Source: Mucilaginibacter pallidiroseus (lineage in GTDB: Bacteria; Bacteroidota; Bacteroidia; Sphingobacteriales; Sphingobacteriaceae). From it: a stretch of DNA of 64,000 nt. Numbering within the stretch: the first letter of the stretch is position 1; each line of letters begins with the position of its first letter. Made by a program: the position numbers and the translations under genes. The notes under the pieces were generated by a model. The model had not been told where the DNA came from and did no database searches. It saw only the letters and a program-made list of their open reading frames with translations. Positions 41,193-49,560 of this stretch are shown here, piece by piece. The DNA is taken from positions 496,001-560,000 of the forward strand of contig NZ_VOEJ01000001.1 in assembly GCF_007846085.1 (NCBI RefSeq), read 5' to 3'.

Positions 41193-41816
41193 TTACGGTA
41201 TATTAAGATATTTATGCGTCTGTAATGATATCTCCCAGTGCGGGTTGTTCATCACATACTCCACAATAAGCGGCGTCATTTCCTGATGTTTCGACCACTC
41301 GGGCTGCAGGTACAATTTACAGTTTGGCCCAACCAACTTGGCGTTGTGCTCGGCAAAGGCAAAGTCCGATTTGTTAAAAATAATCACTTTAAGCTCATTG
41401 GCCTTATCTGCCACTTGCTGCATCGGTGCCTTAAATTTTTTGGGCGATAAACAAATCCAGTCCCAGCTACCAGATAGTGGATACGCTCCGGAAGTTTCTA
41501 TAAATGTTCTGATGCCGCGTTGATGAAGTGTTTGAGTTAGATAGTCGAGATTGTATATCAAAGGCTCACCGCCGGTAATTACCACGGCCTTTGCGGGATG
41601 AAGCGATGCATTTTCAACAATTCGGTCGGCAGCTGTAAGCGGGTGCAGCTCGGCATCCCAGCTTTCCTTTACATCGCACCAGTGGCAACCTACGTCGCAG
41701 CCGCCAAGGCGAATAAAATACGCAGCTTTGCCCGTATTGTAGCCTTCGCCCTGTATTGTATAAAATTCTTCCATTAAAGGAAGCAATGAGCCATCGTCGG
41801 GTACCTGGTGTGCCAT
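41193..41816 (-). CDS. queE: 7-carboxy-7-deazaguanine synthase
   Basis: A 207-residue radical-SAM enzyme that makes 7-carboxy-7-deazaguanine from 6-carboxytetrahydropterin in queuosine synthesis. The N-terminal EEFYTIQGEGYNTGKAAYF and the cluster motif CxxxCxxC at C40-C44-C47 (LGGCDVGCHWCDVKESWD) are typical, and VVITGGEPL follows. Length matches the family. Other queuosine genes are not adjacent. A TAATTTTG box ends 11 nt before the ATG, giving a very short leader. The PorE-like gene follows on the same strand. Confidence 0.95.
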   Translation of the reverse strand: MAHQVPDDGSLLPLMEEFYTIQGEGYNTGKAAYFIRLGGCDVGCHWCDVKESWDAELHPLTAADRIVENASLHPAKAVVITGGEPLIYNLDYLTQTLHQRGIRTFIETSGAYPLSGSWDWICLSPKKFKAPMQQVADKANELKVIIFNKSDFAFAEHNAKLVGPNCKLYLQPEWSKHQEMTPLIVEYVMNNPHWEISLQTHKYLNIP

Positions 41817-41827
41817 AATTAAGGGTG

Positions 41828-41835
41828 CAAAATTA
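41828..41835 (-). promoter_or_regulatory. -7 promoter box of queE
   Basis: Minus-strand TAATTTTG followed by CACCC, exact TAnnTTTG match, 11 nt between its G and the queE ATG. Confidence 0.6.
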
Positions 41836-41916
41836 CTTTTTTATAGCCAAACCTTAAAACCTATCGCCAAAAGTGATATTGAGGTGATTAATAGAACGTT
41901 TAACCGTGGTTAGTAT

Positions 41917-41924
41917 TATATTTG
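41917..41924 (+). promoter_or_regulatory. -7 promoter box of the lipoprotein gene at 41974
   Basis: TATATTTG, exact TAnnTTTG match, 49 nt before the ATG, a normal leader length. Confidence 0.55.
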
Positions 41925-41973
41925 GATAAAAAGCATTTAACTTTATGTATAGCTTTTAACGCCCGTATCACAC

Positions 41974-42753
41974 ATGAAAAGTTTGCGCCTTTTACTCATC
42001 TTATGCGGCATTTGCCTGTTAAGCTCATGTGTTGATATTGAAGAGCGTTATGACTTTAGGCCGGATGGTTCATGCAATATTACTTACGGATTTGACATGA
42101 GCAAGGCAGTATCAATATTAACCAATTTGCTAACAGATAGCGTAAAAGCTACCCCACAATTTGCTATTGCCAAAGATACGTCGCTAAATTTATATGCTGC
42201 CCTTCCCGATAGTTCTGCCGCAAAACTAAGTGCAGAGGAAATGCGCATGGCATCTGCAAGTAAGCTTGCTGTAAATATGGATCTTAAGCGCAATGTTATG
42301 AAAGTCAGCGTTAAGCATGAAGCAAAGAACAATGCTGATCTGCAATACTACGTACAGCATATATCAACCATACCAGTTAATAATCCTATTGAGTTTGTAG
42401 GGCCGGATAAGGACAAGAAGATTATTACACGCGCAGCCGCCGCCAAAGAAACGTCTTTAACCCTCGGGCAGGATTATTACGCTTATGAAATTACTGATAA
42501 AAAATTTTACCGTACGGTTGACAAAAGCAAATTCAGCTTGTTTTTAAAAAAGGCCGGTGCTAAGCTTGCGGTGGCAAAAGCTATGTTTATTGATATGCCT
42601 TACAAGGTGGTTCTTAACTTTACAAAACCTGTCAGAAAGATAAACAACCCTAAAGCAGTTATCTCAGCCGATAGAAGACAGGTCACCCTCGAAACCAGTA
42701 TGGATGACGTGATTAAAAACCCTGCTGTGATGAATTTGCAGATCGATCTGTAA
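41974..42753 (+). CDS. Lipoprotein of unknown function, 259 aa
   Basis: A lipoprotein with signal peptide MKSLRLLLILCGICLLSSC, Cys19 being lipidated. The mature part begins VDIEERYDFRPDGSCNITYGF, reminiscent of exported proteins with an N-terminal beta sheet around a charged motif. The remainder alternates strands and basic helices (LFLKKAGAKLAVAKAMF) and ends in NPAVMNLQIDL. I do not recognise a named family. It stands alone, with its own promoter and terminator, and is divergent from queE. Confidence 0.8.
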   Translation: MKSLRLLLILCGICLLSSCVDIEERYDFRPDGSCNITYGFDMSKAVSILTNLLTDSVKATPQFAIAKDTSLNLYAALPDSSAAKLSAEEMRMASASKLAVNMDLKRNVMKVSVKHEAKNNADLQYYVQHISTIPVNNPIEFVGPDKDKKIITRAAAAKETSLTLGQDYYAYEITDKKFYRTVDKSKFSLFLKKAGAKLAVAKAMFIDMPYKVVLNFTKPVRKINNPKAVISADRRQVTLETSMDDVIKNPAVMNLQIDL

Positions 42754-42769
42754 ATATATGATATATAAA

Positions 42770-42797
42770 AAAGGCTTCAACGTTTGTTAAAGCCTTT
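42770..42797. terminator. Terminator between the lipoprotein gene and recQ
   Basis: AAAGGCTT (42770-42777) pairs with AAGCCTTT (42790-42797), 12-nt loop, A/T tracts on both sides, between convergent genes. Confidence 0.7.
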
Positions 42798-42820
42798 CTT
42801 GTGTCTATTACTAAGCGATA

Positions 42821-45016
42821 TTAATTACCTACTTCCGAAAGAAACTTAATGCGCATTAGCTGGACTTCTTCACGTGTGTAATCGTCTGTACCCAATTCAA
42901 CCAAAGCATCGTCTATCGAGTCGACTTCGGCAGTTTTAAAGTAATCGAAAACCTCTTCCTGCTTATCTTCATCAATTATTTCATCAATGTAATAGTTAAG
43001 GTTAAGTTTAGTACCAGAGTTTACTATAGTTTCAACTTCTTTCAAAATCTCTTCATAGGTAAGCCCCTTTGATGCCGCAATGTCATCCAGGTTAAGGTGC
43101 CTATCGATGTTTTGAATGATGAAAACTTTTAGAGCCGACTTGTTGGCCGCGCTTTTAATAACCATATCAATAGGCCGGTCGATGTCGTTATCTTCCACAT
43201 ATTTAGAGATCAGGTCAATAAAAGGCGCACCAAATTTTATGGCCTTTCCTGCTCCCACGCCAGATATCTGCTTAAGCTCATCGGTACTTACAGGATAATG
43301 CGTACACATCTCCTCTAACGATGGATCCTGGAATATTACAAACGGCGGCAAACCTTTTTGCTTAGCAAGCTTCTTGCGTAAATCCTTAAGCATTTGCAGC
43401 AGTTGCGTATCTAAAGCGGCTCCTGCCTGTTTTGGCCCTTCGTCGCCTTCAGCTTCGTCTGTAGGCCCCATATCGCGGTTAAGTATAAACCTGATGCTGT
43501 ATGGATTTTCCAAGAAATCGTTACCACTTTTAGTTAATCTCAGTAAGCCATAGTGATCTATATCTTTTGAGATAAAATTATTGAGTAATGCCTGGCGCAA
43601 TAAAGAGTTCCAAAGGTTCTCCCCGGCTTCCTTACCAGAGCCAAAGCAATCAATCTGATCGTGCTCGTAGTTTTTCACCTGGGCATCATCTTTACCCATC
43701 AGAATGTTGATGATGTGGCAATCGTCAAACTTTTCACCAATATTTTTGATAAGGCTTAAAACGCGGTGCAGGTGTTCTTCGCCATCAAAATTGGTTTTAG
43801 GGGCGCAGCAGTTATCGCACATGTTGTTACAACCTGCTTCGTTAAAGTTTTCGCCAAAGTAATGTAATAATTGCTTGCGGCGGCAAACTGACGACTCGGC
43901 ATAGTCAATAACCTCCTTTAATATCTGAGTACCAATTTCGCGCTCGGCTACAGGTTTATCTTTCATAAACTTCTGCAGCTTATCAATGTCTTTTCCCGAA
44001 TAAAAAGCAACACATACACCTTCGCCGCCATCGCGGCCTGCACGGCCTGTTTCCTGATAATACCCCTCCATGCTCTTTGGCATATCATGGTGAATTACAT
44101 AGCGAACGTCGGGCTTATCTATACCCATACCAAAGGCTATAGTAGCAACAATCACATCAACATCTTCCATCAGGAACTTGTCTTGCGTGTCGGCACGCAC
44201 CTTTGGATCCAAACCGGCATGGTAAGGCAGGGCCTTAACACCGTTCAGGTTTAAAACCTCGGCCACTTCCTCAACCTTTTTACGGCTAAGGCAATATATA
44301 ATGCCCGATTTGCCTTGGTTTTGCTTAACGAACCTAACAATCTCCTTAATAACGTTACGCTTTGCTTTAACCTCATAAAACAGGTTGGCCCTGTTGAACG
44401 ATGATTTAAAAACAGTAGCATTATTCATTTGCAGGTTCTTCTGAATATCCTGCTGAACTTTTGGGGTAGCTGTGGCCGTCAAAGCGATGATCGGGATAGC
44501 ATCGCCTATGTTGCTGATTACCTGGCGAATTTTACGATACTCCGGTCGGAAATCGTGTCCCCATTCAGATATACAGTGTGCTTCGTCCACTGCCACGAAT
44601 GATACATGGTTGAGCCTTAAAAAATCAATGTTTTCCTGTTTGGTTAATGATTCAGGCGCTACGTAAAGCAACTTTGTTTTACCGCTTAATACGTCGTCTT
44701 TAACCCTTAATATGTCTGATTTGCTGAGTGATGAATTTAAGAAGTGAGCAATGCTGTCTGAACCGCCGAAGGCCCTAAGCTGATCTACCTGATTTTTCAT
44801 TAGTGCAATAAGCGGAGAGATCACTATCGCAGTGCCTTCGCTCATAAGGGCCGGTAGTTGATAACACATTGATTTACCGCCACCTGTGGGCATAATTACA
44901 AATGTGTCATTACCAGCCAGTATGTTGGTAATAATCGCTTCTTGCTCTCCTTTGAAGTTGTCAAACCCGAAAAAATTTTGCAGGTTATCAAAAAGCGACT
45001 TTTTAGTCTCTATCAT
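42821..45016 (-). CDS. recQ: ATP-dependent DNA helicase RecQ
   Basis: A 731-residue 3'-5' superfamily 2 helicase of recombination and repair. Motif I MPTGGGKSMCYQLPA is near 42-57, the DEAH box is in VAVDEAHCISEWGHDFRPEY, motif VI is YYQETGRAGRDG. The zinc-binding RQC part has cysteines in CRRKQLLHYFGENF and CNNMCDNCCAP, a winged-helix follows, and the HRDC domain (about 520-600) includes PFVIFQDPSLEEM. The C-terminal extension of about 110 residues beyond HRDC is common in this phylum. It is convergent with the lipoprotein gene. Confidence 0.96.
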   Translation of the reverse strand: MIETKKSLFDNLQNFFGFDNFKGEQEAIITNILAGNDTFVIMPTGGGKSMCYQLPALMSEGTAIVISPLIALMKNQVDQLRAFGGSDSIAHFLNSSLSKSDILRVKDDVLSGKTKLLYVAPESLTKQENIDFLRLNHVSFVAVDEAHCISEWGHDFRPEYRKIRQVISNIGDAIPIIALTATATPKVQQDIQKNLQMNNATVFKSSFNRANLFYEVKAKRNVIKEIVRFVKQNQGKSGIIYCLSRKKVEEVAEVLNLNGVKALPYHAGLDPKVRADTQDKFLMEDVDVIVATIAFGMGIDKPDVRYVIHHDMPKSMEGYYQETGRAGRDGGEGVCVAFYSGKDIDKLQKFMKDKPVAEREIGTQILKEVIDYAESSVCRRKQLLHYFGENFNEAGCNNMCDNCCAPKTNFDGEEHLHRVLSLIKNIGEKFDDCHIINILMGKDDAQVKNYEHDQIDCFGSGKEAGENLWNSLLRQALLNNFISKDIDHYGLLRLTKSGNDFLENPYSIRFILNRDMGPTDEAEGDEGPKQAGAALDTQLLQMLKDLRKKLAKQKGLPPFVIFQDPSLEEMCTHYPVSTDELKQISGVGAGKAIKFGAPFIDLISKYVEDNDIDRPIDMVIKSAANKSALKVFIIQNIDRHLNLDDIAASKGLTYEEILKEVETIVNSGTKLNLNYYIDEIIDEDKQEEVFDYFKTAEVDSIDDALVELGTDDYTREEVQLMRIKFLSEVGN

Positions 45017-45255
45017 TAGTACTTGTGCGTTTGAAAATATGTGTCAAAATAACAAAATTTAATAACTAAACGGCATGTTCATTCTAAAATTTTATATTAA
45101 AATGATTATTTATTCGCAAACATTTATCAAGTCTATTCCTTTAAATTGCACGTTAATTTTTATCCAAACAATTTGCTGTAAGTTTAAATTAAGTTTACAA
45201 AATTTTATACATATTTAGCAAGGATTTATACTGCTAAAATTCTTCAAACCACACA

Positions 45256-46341
45256 ATGAATAAAAACCACTATGCCATCATCATGGCGGGCGGCATCGGC
45301 AGCCGTTTTTGGCCAATAAGTCGTACTTCTTATCCTAAACAATTTATTGACATCCTTGGTACAGGTAAAACTTTAATTCAAAATACGTACGAGCGTTTTT
45401 TAAAGATTTGCCCTAAAGAAAACATTTACGTTGTAACCAACGAAAACTATACAAGCCTGGTAAAAGAGCAATTGCCTGATATGCAGGATCAACAGATACT
45501 TACCGAGCCTGTGATGCGCAATACTGCGCCATGTGTGGCTTATGGTTGTTTTAAAATCGAGTCGCTTAATCCAGACGCTTCTATCGTAGTCGCTCCTTCA
45601 GATCACTTGATACTTGACGAGAATGCATTTATAACCGCTATTGAAAAGGCCCTAAAAACTGCTGAAGAGCAACATTGTCTTATTACATTAGGTATTAAGC
45701 CATCGCGCCCAGATACAGGATACGGGTATATTCAATATACCGATAACGTAATCAATGGCGAATTTCATAAAGTGAAGACCTTTACGGAAAAACCAACCTT
45801 AGATATAGCCAAGACATTCATCCAAAGCGGCGATTTTTTATGGAACGCTGGGATATTTGTATGGTCGGCAGGTGCTATTGTCGATGCGTTTAACAACTAC
45901 CTGCCAGAGATGCATGAGATATTTGCTGAGGCGCGGTCGGTTTATAACAGCGACGAGGAAAAAGAATTTGTACACCGTATATATCAGCGTTGCATAAACA
46001 TTTCTATCGACTACGGTATCATGGAAAAGGCCTCAAATGTTTATGTATTGCCATCAGAGTTTGGATGGAGCGATCTTGGCACATGGGCTTCTATTTACCA
46101 ATTGGCTGATAAAGACTATGTTGGTAATGCTGTGATACCGTCCGAAAAGGTAATTATGTATGATAGCAGTAATTGCATGGTTAATGTACCATCGGACAAG
46201 TTGGTGATTTTGCAGGGCCTGCACGACTATATCGTAGTTGAGTCGAACAACTCCCTGTTGATTTGCCCTCGTGATCAGGAGCAAAACATTAAACAAGTGG
46301 TTGCAGATGTGAAAAGCAAATTCGGAACCAAGTTTATCTAA
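45256..46341 (+). CDS. manC: Mannose-1-phosphate guanylyltransferase
   Basis: A 361-residue nucleotidyltransferase that makes GDP-mannose from mannose-1-phosphate and GTP. The signature loop IIMAGGIGSRFWPISRTSYPKQF is at about 8-30, the metal-binding VAPSDHLI near 112, and the FTEKP motif near 175. It is the single-domain form without the isomerase domain found in longer ManC/AlgA proteins. The 240-bp AT-rich gap upstream (45017-45255) contains no gene and no clear TAnnTTTG box. A very strong terminator follows. Confidence 0.95.
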   Translation: MNKNHYAIIMAGGIGSRFWPISRTSYPKQFIDILGTGKTLIQNTYERFLKICPKENIYVVTNENYTSLVKEQLPDMQDQQILTEPVMRNTAPCVAYGCFKIESLNPDASIVVAPSDHLILDENAFITAIEKALKTAEEQHCLITLGIKPSRPDTGYGYIQYTDNVINGEFHKVKTFTEKPTLDIAKTFIQSGDFLWNAGIFVWSAGAIVDAFNNYLPEMHEIFAEARSVYNSDEEKEFVHRIYQRCINISIDYGIMEKASNVYVLPSEFGWSDLGTWASIYQLADKDYVGNAVIPSEKVIMYDSSNCMVNVPSDKLVILQGLHDYIVVESNNSLLICPRDQEQNIKQVVADVKSKFGTKFI

Positions 46342-46358
46342 GCATTTCCGATAGGCGT

Positions 46359-46395
46359 AAAAAAACGCATTGCTGTTTTAGCAATGCGTTTTTTT
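46359..46395. terminator. Strong bidirectional terminator between manC and rlmB
   Basis: A perfect 15-bp stem (46359-46373 with 46381-46395) built on ACGCATTGC/GCAATGCGT with a 7-nt loop and A/T tracts. Confidence 0.9.
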
Positions 46396-46414
46396 ATGAG
46401 GTAATATGTAGCTC

Positions 46415-47188
46415 TTAACTGTTTGATGCGCTGAAGCGTTGCCTGACGGCTTCATATAAAATAATGCCAGCTGACACAGATACGTTTAGTGACTCGATTT
46501 CACCGTACATGGGTATTTTTGCCAAATGGTCGGAAATGCGGATAATGTCGTTACGGATACCATCTTCCTCCGAGCCCATAATGATAGCTGTTGGCGCGGT
46601 ATAGTCCGGCGTGTAAAGGTAATCGTTTGTTTTTTCGGTGCAGCTTACCAATTGCAAGCCCGATTCCTGTAAAAATCTAACCGTTTGCATAAAATTCTCG
46701 TGGCGGCACACAGGTATTTTATATAGGGCCCCGGCTGATGTTTTTATTGCATCAGGGTTGATCTGTGCCGAACCTTTGGCCGGTATTACAATAGCATGTA
46801 CTCCCGAGCACTCCGCTGTGCGGGCTATGGCACCCATGTTGCGCACATCGGTTATGCTATCCAACACTAAAATAAGCGGCACCTCCCCTTTTTCGAATAT
46901 TTCCGGGATAATGTTTTCTACTTTTTGATATACAATTGGCGAAATAAAGGCAACCACACCCTGGTGGTTTTTCATAGTGATGCGGTTGAGTTTTTCAACC
47001 GGTACCTGCTGAGCCTGTATCTGATATTCCTGCAATACATCCTTTAACTCGTTTAGCAAGCCGCCGCCTAAACCACGTTGTATGTAAAGCGCTTCAATCT
47101 CTTTCCCTGCCAGTATGGCTTCAATAACGGCTCTGATGCCAAATACCATCTGATTACCCTCGCGGGGAGGCCTGGAATTGTATGTCAT
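46415..47188 (-). CDS. rlmB: 23S rRNA (guanosine-2'-O-)-methyltransferase RlmB-like, SpoU family
   Basis: A 257-residue SPOUT-fold methyltransferase. An N-terminal substrate-binding domain (about 10-90, MVFGIRAVIEAILAGKEIEAL) precedes the catalytic knot: motif 1 DSITDVRNMGAIARTAECSG with the catalytic Arg, motif 2 IMGSEEDGI and motif 3 IPMYGEIESLNVSVSAGIILYE. It should 2'-O-methylate a guanosine of rRNA or tRNA; RlmB (G2251) is the likeliest but TrmH-like activity is not excluded. It has its own -7 box. Confidence 0.93.
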   Translation of the reverse strand: MTYNSRPPREGNQMVFGIRAVIEAILAGKEIEALYIQRGLGGGLLNELKDVLQEYQIQAQQVPVEKLNRITMKNHQGVVAFISPIVYQKVENIIPEIFEKGEVPLILVLDSITDVRNMGAIARTAECSGVHAIVIPAKGSAQINPDAIKTSAGALYKIPVCRHENFMQTVRFLQESGLQLVSCTEKTNDYLYTPDYTAPTAIIMGSEEDGIRNDIIRISDHLAKIPMYGEIESLNVSVSAGIILYEAVRQRFSASNS

Positions 47189-47208
47189 TGCGATAAAAAT
47201 ATTTTCGC

Positions 47209-47216
47209 CAAAAGTA
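47209..47216 (-). promoter_or_regulatory. -7 promoter box of rlmB
   Basis: Minus-strand TACTTTTG, exact TAnnTTTG match, 20 nt before the rlmB ATG at 47188. Confidence 0.6.
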
Positions 47217-47456
47217 GCTATATTAACTGATTTAACAGAATACTAAAAGCGTTAGTTAGGTTGGCTTTAACATCCGTTAACATCGCTTAACTTTATTAAC
47301 ATAATTGTGAATCAATTACTTGCAGCGTAATTAACACGTTATAAACATCGGTTGTTAATAAAGAACGCGTTTTTTTATTGTGTTGATAATGTTTTGCTTA
47401 AAGTCCTTAATACACTATGTGGACTAATTATAAAACAGGCGACGGCTTATTTTATT

Positions 47457-47464
47457 TACTTTTG
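47457..47464 (+). promoter_or_regulatory. -7 promoter box of dnaB (leaderless geometry)
   Basis: TACTTTTG, exact TAnnTTTG match, with 7 nt between its G and the first ATG of the ATGATG pair at 47472. Confidence 0.65.
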
Positions 47465-47471
47465 TTTCGTT

Positions 47472-49025
47472 ATGATGTTCGAGAATGACTCCCCTAATTA
47501 CAAAGCCGGCACCAATGATCGCCGCAGCCGTTTCACCGCCCCGCAGCAATACATGGGGAACGGAAAACTGCAGCCGCAGGCTGTTGATTTGGAAGAGGCC
47601 ATATTGGGCGCATTGATGCTTGAAAAAGATGCACTATCCTCTGTAATTGATGTTTTAAAGCCCGAAGTTTTTTATGAAGAAAAACACAAGCGGATTTTTC
47701 AAGCCATACATACACTGTTCGAAAAAACGTCACCGGTAGATATCCTCACTGTGACTGCACAATTGCGCCAGCAAGGTGAATTGGAACTGATAGGCGGTGC
47801 ATACTATATTACAGAGCTTACCAATCGCGTTGCATCCGCAGCCAATATTGAGTACCACGCACGTATCGTAATTCAGAAATTTATACAGCGTGAGCTTATC
47901 CGCATCTCTACAGATGTGATAAGTAATGCTTATGAAGACACAAGTGACGTGTTTGACTTGCTCGACAAAGCAGAGAAGAACCTTTTCGAAATAGCGCAGA
48001 ACAACCTTCGCCGCGACTCACGCAAGATGGATGACCTGATGCATGAGGCGCTTCGCGACATCGAGGCACTTAAAGATAAAAAAGATGGCTTAACAGGCGT
48101 GCCTTCGGGATTTACCGATCTTGACCGTATTACATCGGGTTGGCAAAAGTCTGACCTTGTAATTATAGCTGCCCGCCCCGCGATGGGTAAAACCGCGTTT
48201 GTGTTAAGTTGCGCGCGTAATGCAGCTGTAGATTTTGATAAACCCGTAGTGGTGTTCTCGCTTGAGATGTCGTCTGTACAATTGGTTAATCGTTTGATTT
48301 CCGGTGAGACAGAAATCGAGCAGGAAAAGATCCGTAAAGGAACTTTGGAGGAATGGGAATGGCAACAGATCCACTCGAAGGTTGGCCGTTTGGAGCAGGC
48401 ACCGTTGATTTTGGATGACACCCCCTCATTAAATATATTTGAATTCAGGGCCAAGTGTCGCCGCTTAAAATCACAATATGATATACAGCTAATCATCATT
48501 GACTACCTGCAATTAATGCATGGCAAGGCCGATGGCAAAGGCGGTAACCGCGAGCAGGAAATTGGTAGTATATCACGTGCGCTGAAAACTGTAGCCAAAG
48601 AACTTAACGTGCCGGTGATTGCGCTTTCGCAGTTAAGTCGTGCTGTAGAAAGCAGGCCAGGCGGTTCAAAAAGGCCAATGCTATCAGATTTGCGTGAATC
48701 TGGTTCAATTGAGCAGGATGCAGATATGGTATTGTTCCTTTACCGCCCCGAATATTACGGACTTGATGTGGATGAAGATAACAACCCAACACAAGGCGTT
48801 GGCGAGGTAATTATTGCCAAGCACCGTAACGGTGAAACCGGCCGCGTAAGGCTTAAGTTTGTGGGTAAATATGTGAAATTCCAGGATCTGGAGCAAAGTA
48901 TTGATGGCTTTGAAGGTGCCAACCCATTTGCCGGCCTTGCCCCTTCGCAAGATTACGATAAGCCAAACAACTTTATTATCCGCCCATCCCGTATGGATGA
49001 TTTAGAAGATGAGCCACCGTTTTAG
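47472..49025 (+). CDS. dnaB: Replicative DNA helicase
   Basis: A 517-residue hexameric helicase that unwinds DNA at the replication fork. I place the start at ATG 47472 (or 47475): the 40 residues of open frame upstream are hydrophobic and Cys-rich, and the -7 box lies within them. The N-terminal domain (about 30-135, PQAVDLEEAILGALMLEKDAL) precedes the RecA-like ATPase domain with Walker A RPAMGKTAF, the Walker B region LIIIDYLQLM and the ALSQLSRAVESRPGG motif. No intein is present. The stop codon sits inside a large inverted repeat shared with the next gene. Confidence 0.97.
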   Translation: MMFENDSPNYKAGTNDRRSRFTAPQQYMGNGKLQPQAVDLEEAILGALMLEKDALSSVIDVLKPEVFYEEKHKRIFQAIHTLFEKTSPVDILTVTAQLRQQGELELIGGAYYITELTNRVASAANIEYHARIVIQKFIQRELIRISTDVISNAYEDTSDVFDLLDKAEKNLFEIAQNNLRRDSRKMDDLMHEALRDIEALKDKKDGLTGVPSGFTDLDRITSGWQKSDLVIIAARPAMGKTAFVLSCARNAAVDFDKPVVVFSLEMSSVQLVNRLISGETEIEQEKIRKGTLEEWEWQQIHSKVGRLEQAPLILDDTPSLNIFEFRAKCRRLKSQYDIQLIIIDYLQLMHGKADGKGGNREQEIGSISRALKTVAKELNVPVIALSQLSRAVESRPGGSKRPMLSDLRESGSIEQDADMVLFLYRPEYYGLDVDEDNNPTQGVGEVIIAKHRNGETGRVRLKFVGKYVKFQDLEQSIDGFEGANPFAGLAPSQDYDKPNNFIIRPSRMDDLEDEPPF

Positions 49026-49152
49026 CCCCCCAGCCCCCTGAAGGGGGAGCGGAAATTTATAAAAAGAGCGGCGAAGGAATTTATCCTTCGCCGCTCTTTT
49101 TTTGATCCATTGATTAATCTTCAACTCCCCCTTCAGGGGGCTGGGGGGCTAA
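49022..49152. repeat. 28-bp perfect inverted repeat flanking a terminator, holding two stop codons
   Basis: Arms at 49022-49049 and 49125-49152 are exact reverse complements over 28 bp and contain AGCCCCCTGAAGGGGGAG, itself palindromic. The left arm includes the dnaB stop TAG (49023-49025) and the right arm the stop TAG of the convergent TPR gene (49149-49151). The terminator described next lies between the arms, so the whole folds as nested hairpins. Confidence 0.9.
49061..49101. terminator. Bidirectional terminator between dnaB and the TPR gene
   Basis: An 18-bp perfect stem (49061-49078 with 49084-49101) built on GAGCGGCGAAGGA/TCCTTCGCCGCTC with a 5-nt loop and A/T tracts on both sides. 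Confidence 0.9.
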
Positions 49153-49484
49153 TAATCGTCGTCATCAAAGCCTTTCAGGTTCATATAAACGCCTTGCAGT
49201 TCGCTAAATGCGTGCATATCGCGTTTGGCTTTGGTTATCTCCATACCCTTTTCATAGGTAGCAATTGCATCGTCTTTGCGCTGCAGCGCTTCGTAAAGTT
49301 TACCTAAGTGGTAGTAGGTGCCGGTGTAGTTGGGGTGGTTGGTTACAAGCTCCTCATAATATGCCAACGCTTTGCTGGTATCGTTCAAACGCAGGTACTC
49401 GGTAGCCAGTGCATATTTCAAAAATTCGTCATTTGGCTCGTTCTCCAAAAACGCCAATAGCTTATCTAATCTGCTCGTGTCCAT
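49149..49484 (-). CDS. Small tetratricopeptide-repeat protein, 111 aa
   Basis: A cytoplasmic protein made of about two and a half TPR units: LLAFLENEPNDEFLKYALAT, EYLRLNDTSKALAYYEELVT and YYHLGKLYEALQRKDDAIAT, followed by a charged helix and an acidic tail GFDDDDY. TPRs mediate protein contacts; the partner is unknown. It is divergent from etfB (76 bp) and convergent with dnaB, and its stop codon lies in the right arm of the inverted repeat. Confidence 0.88.
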   Translation of the reverse strand: MDTSRLDKLLAFLENEPNDEFLKYALATEYLRLNDTSKALAYYEELVTNHPNYTGTYYHLGKLYEALQRKDDAIATYEKGMEITKAKRDMHAFSELQGVYMNLKGFDDDDY

Positions 49485-49506
49485 TTTAAACTCTCTGTTT
49501 TTTAAC

Positions 49507-49514
49507 TAAATTTG
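49507..49514 (+). promoter_or_regulatory. -7 promoter box of the etfBA-bfn operon
   Basis: TAAATTTG, exact TAnnTTTG match, 46 nt before the etfB ATG. Confidence 0.55.
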
Positions 49515-49560
49515 TTGCACCCTATAAACAAATACCTGTAAAAACTAACCAATTAGCTCT

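Noticed and set aside
47352..47471. 40-codon N-terminal extension of dnaB
   Set aside because: It is hydrophobic and unlike DnaB, and the promoter box lies inside it, so it would not be transcribed from that promoter.
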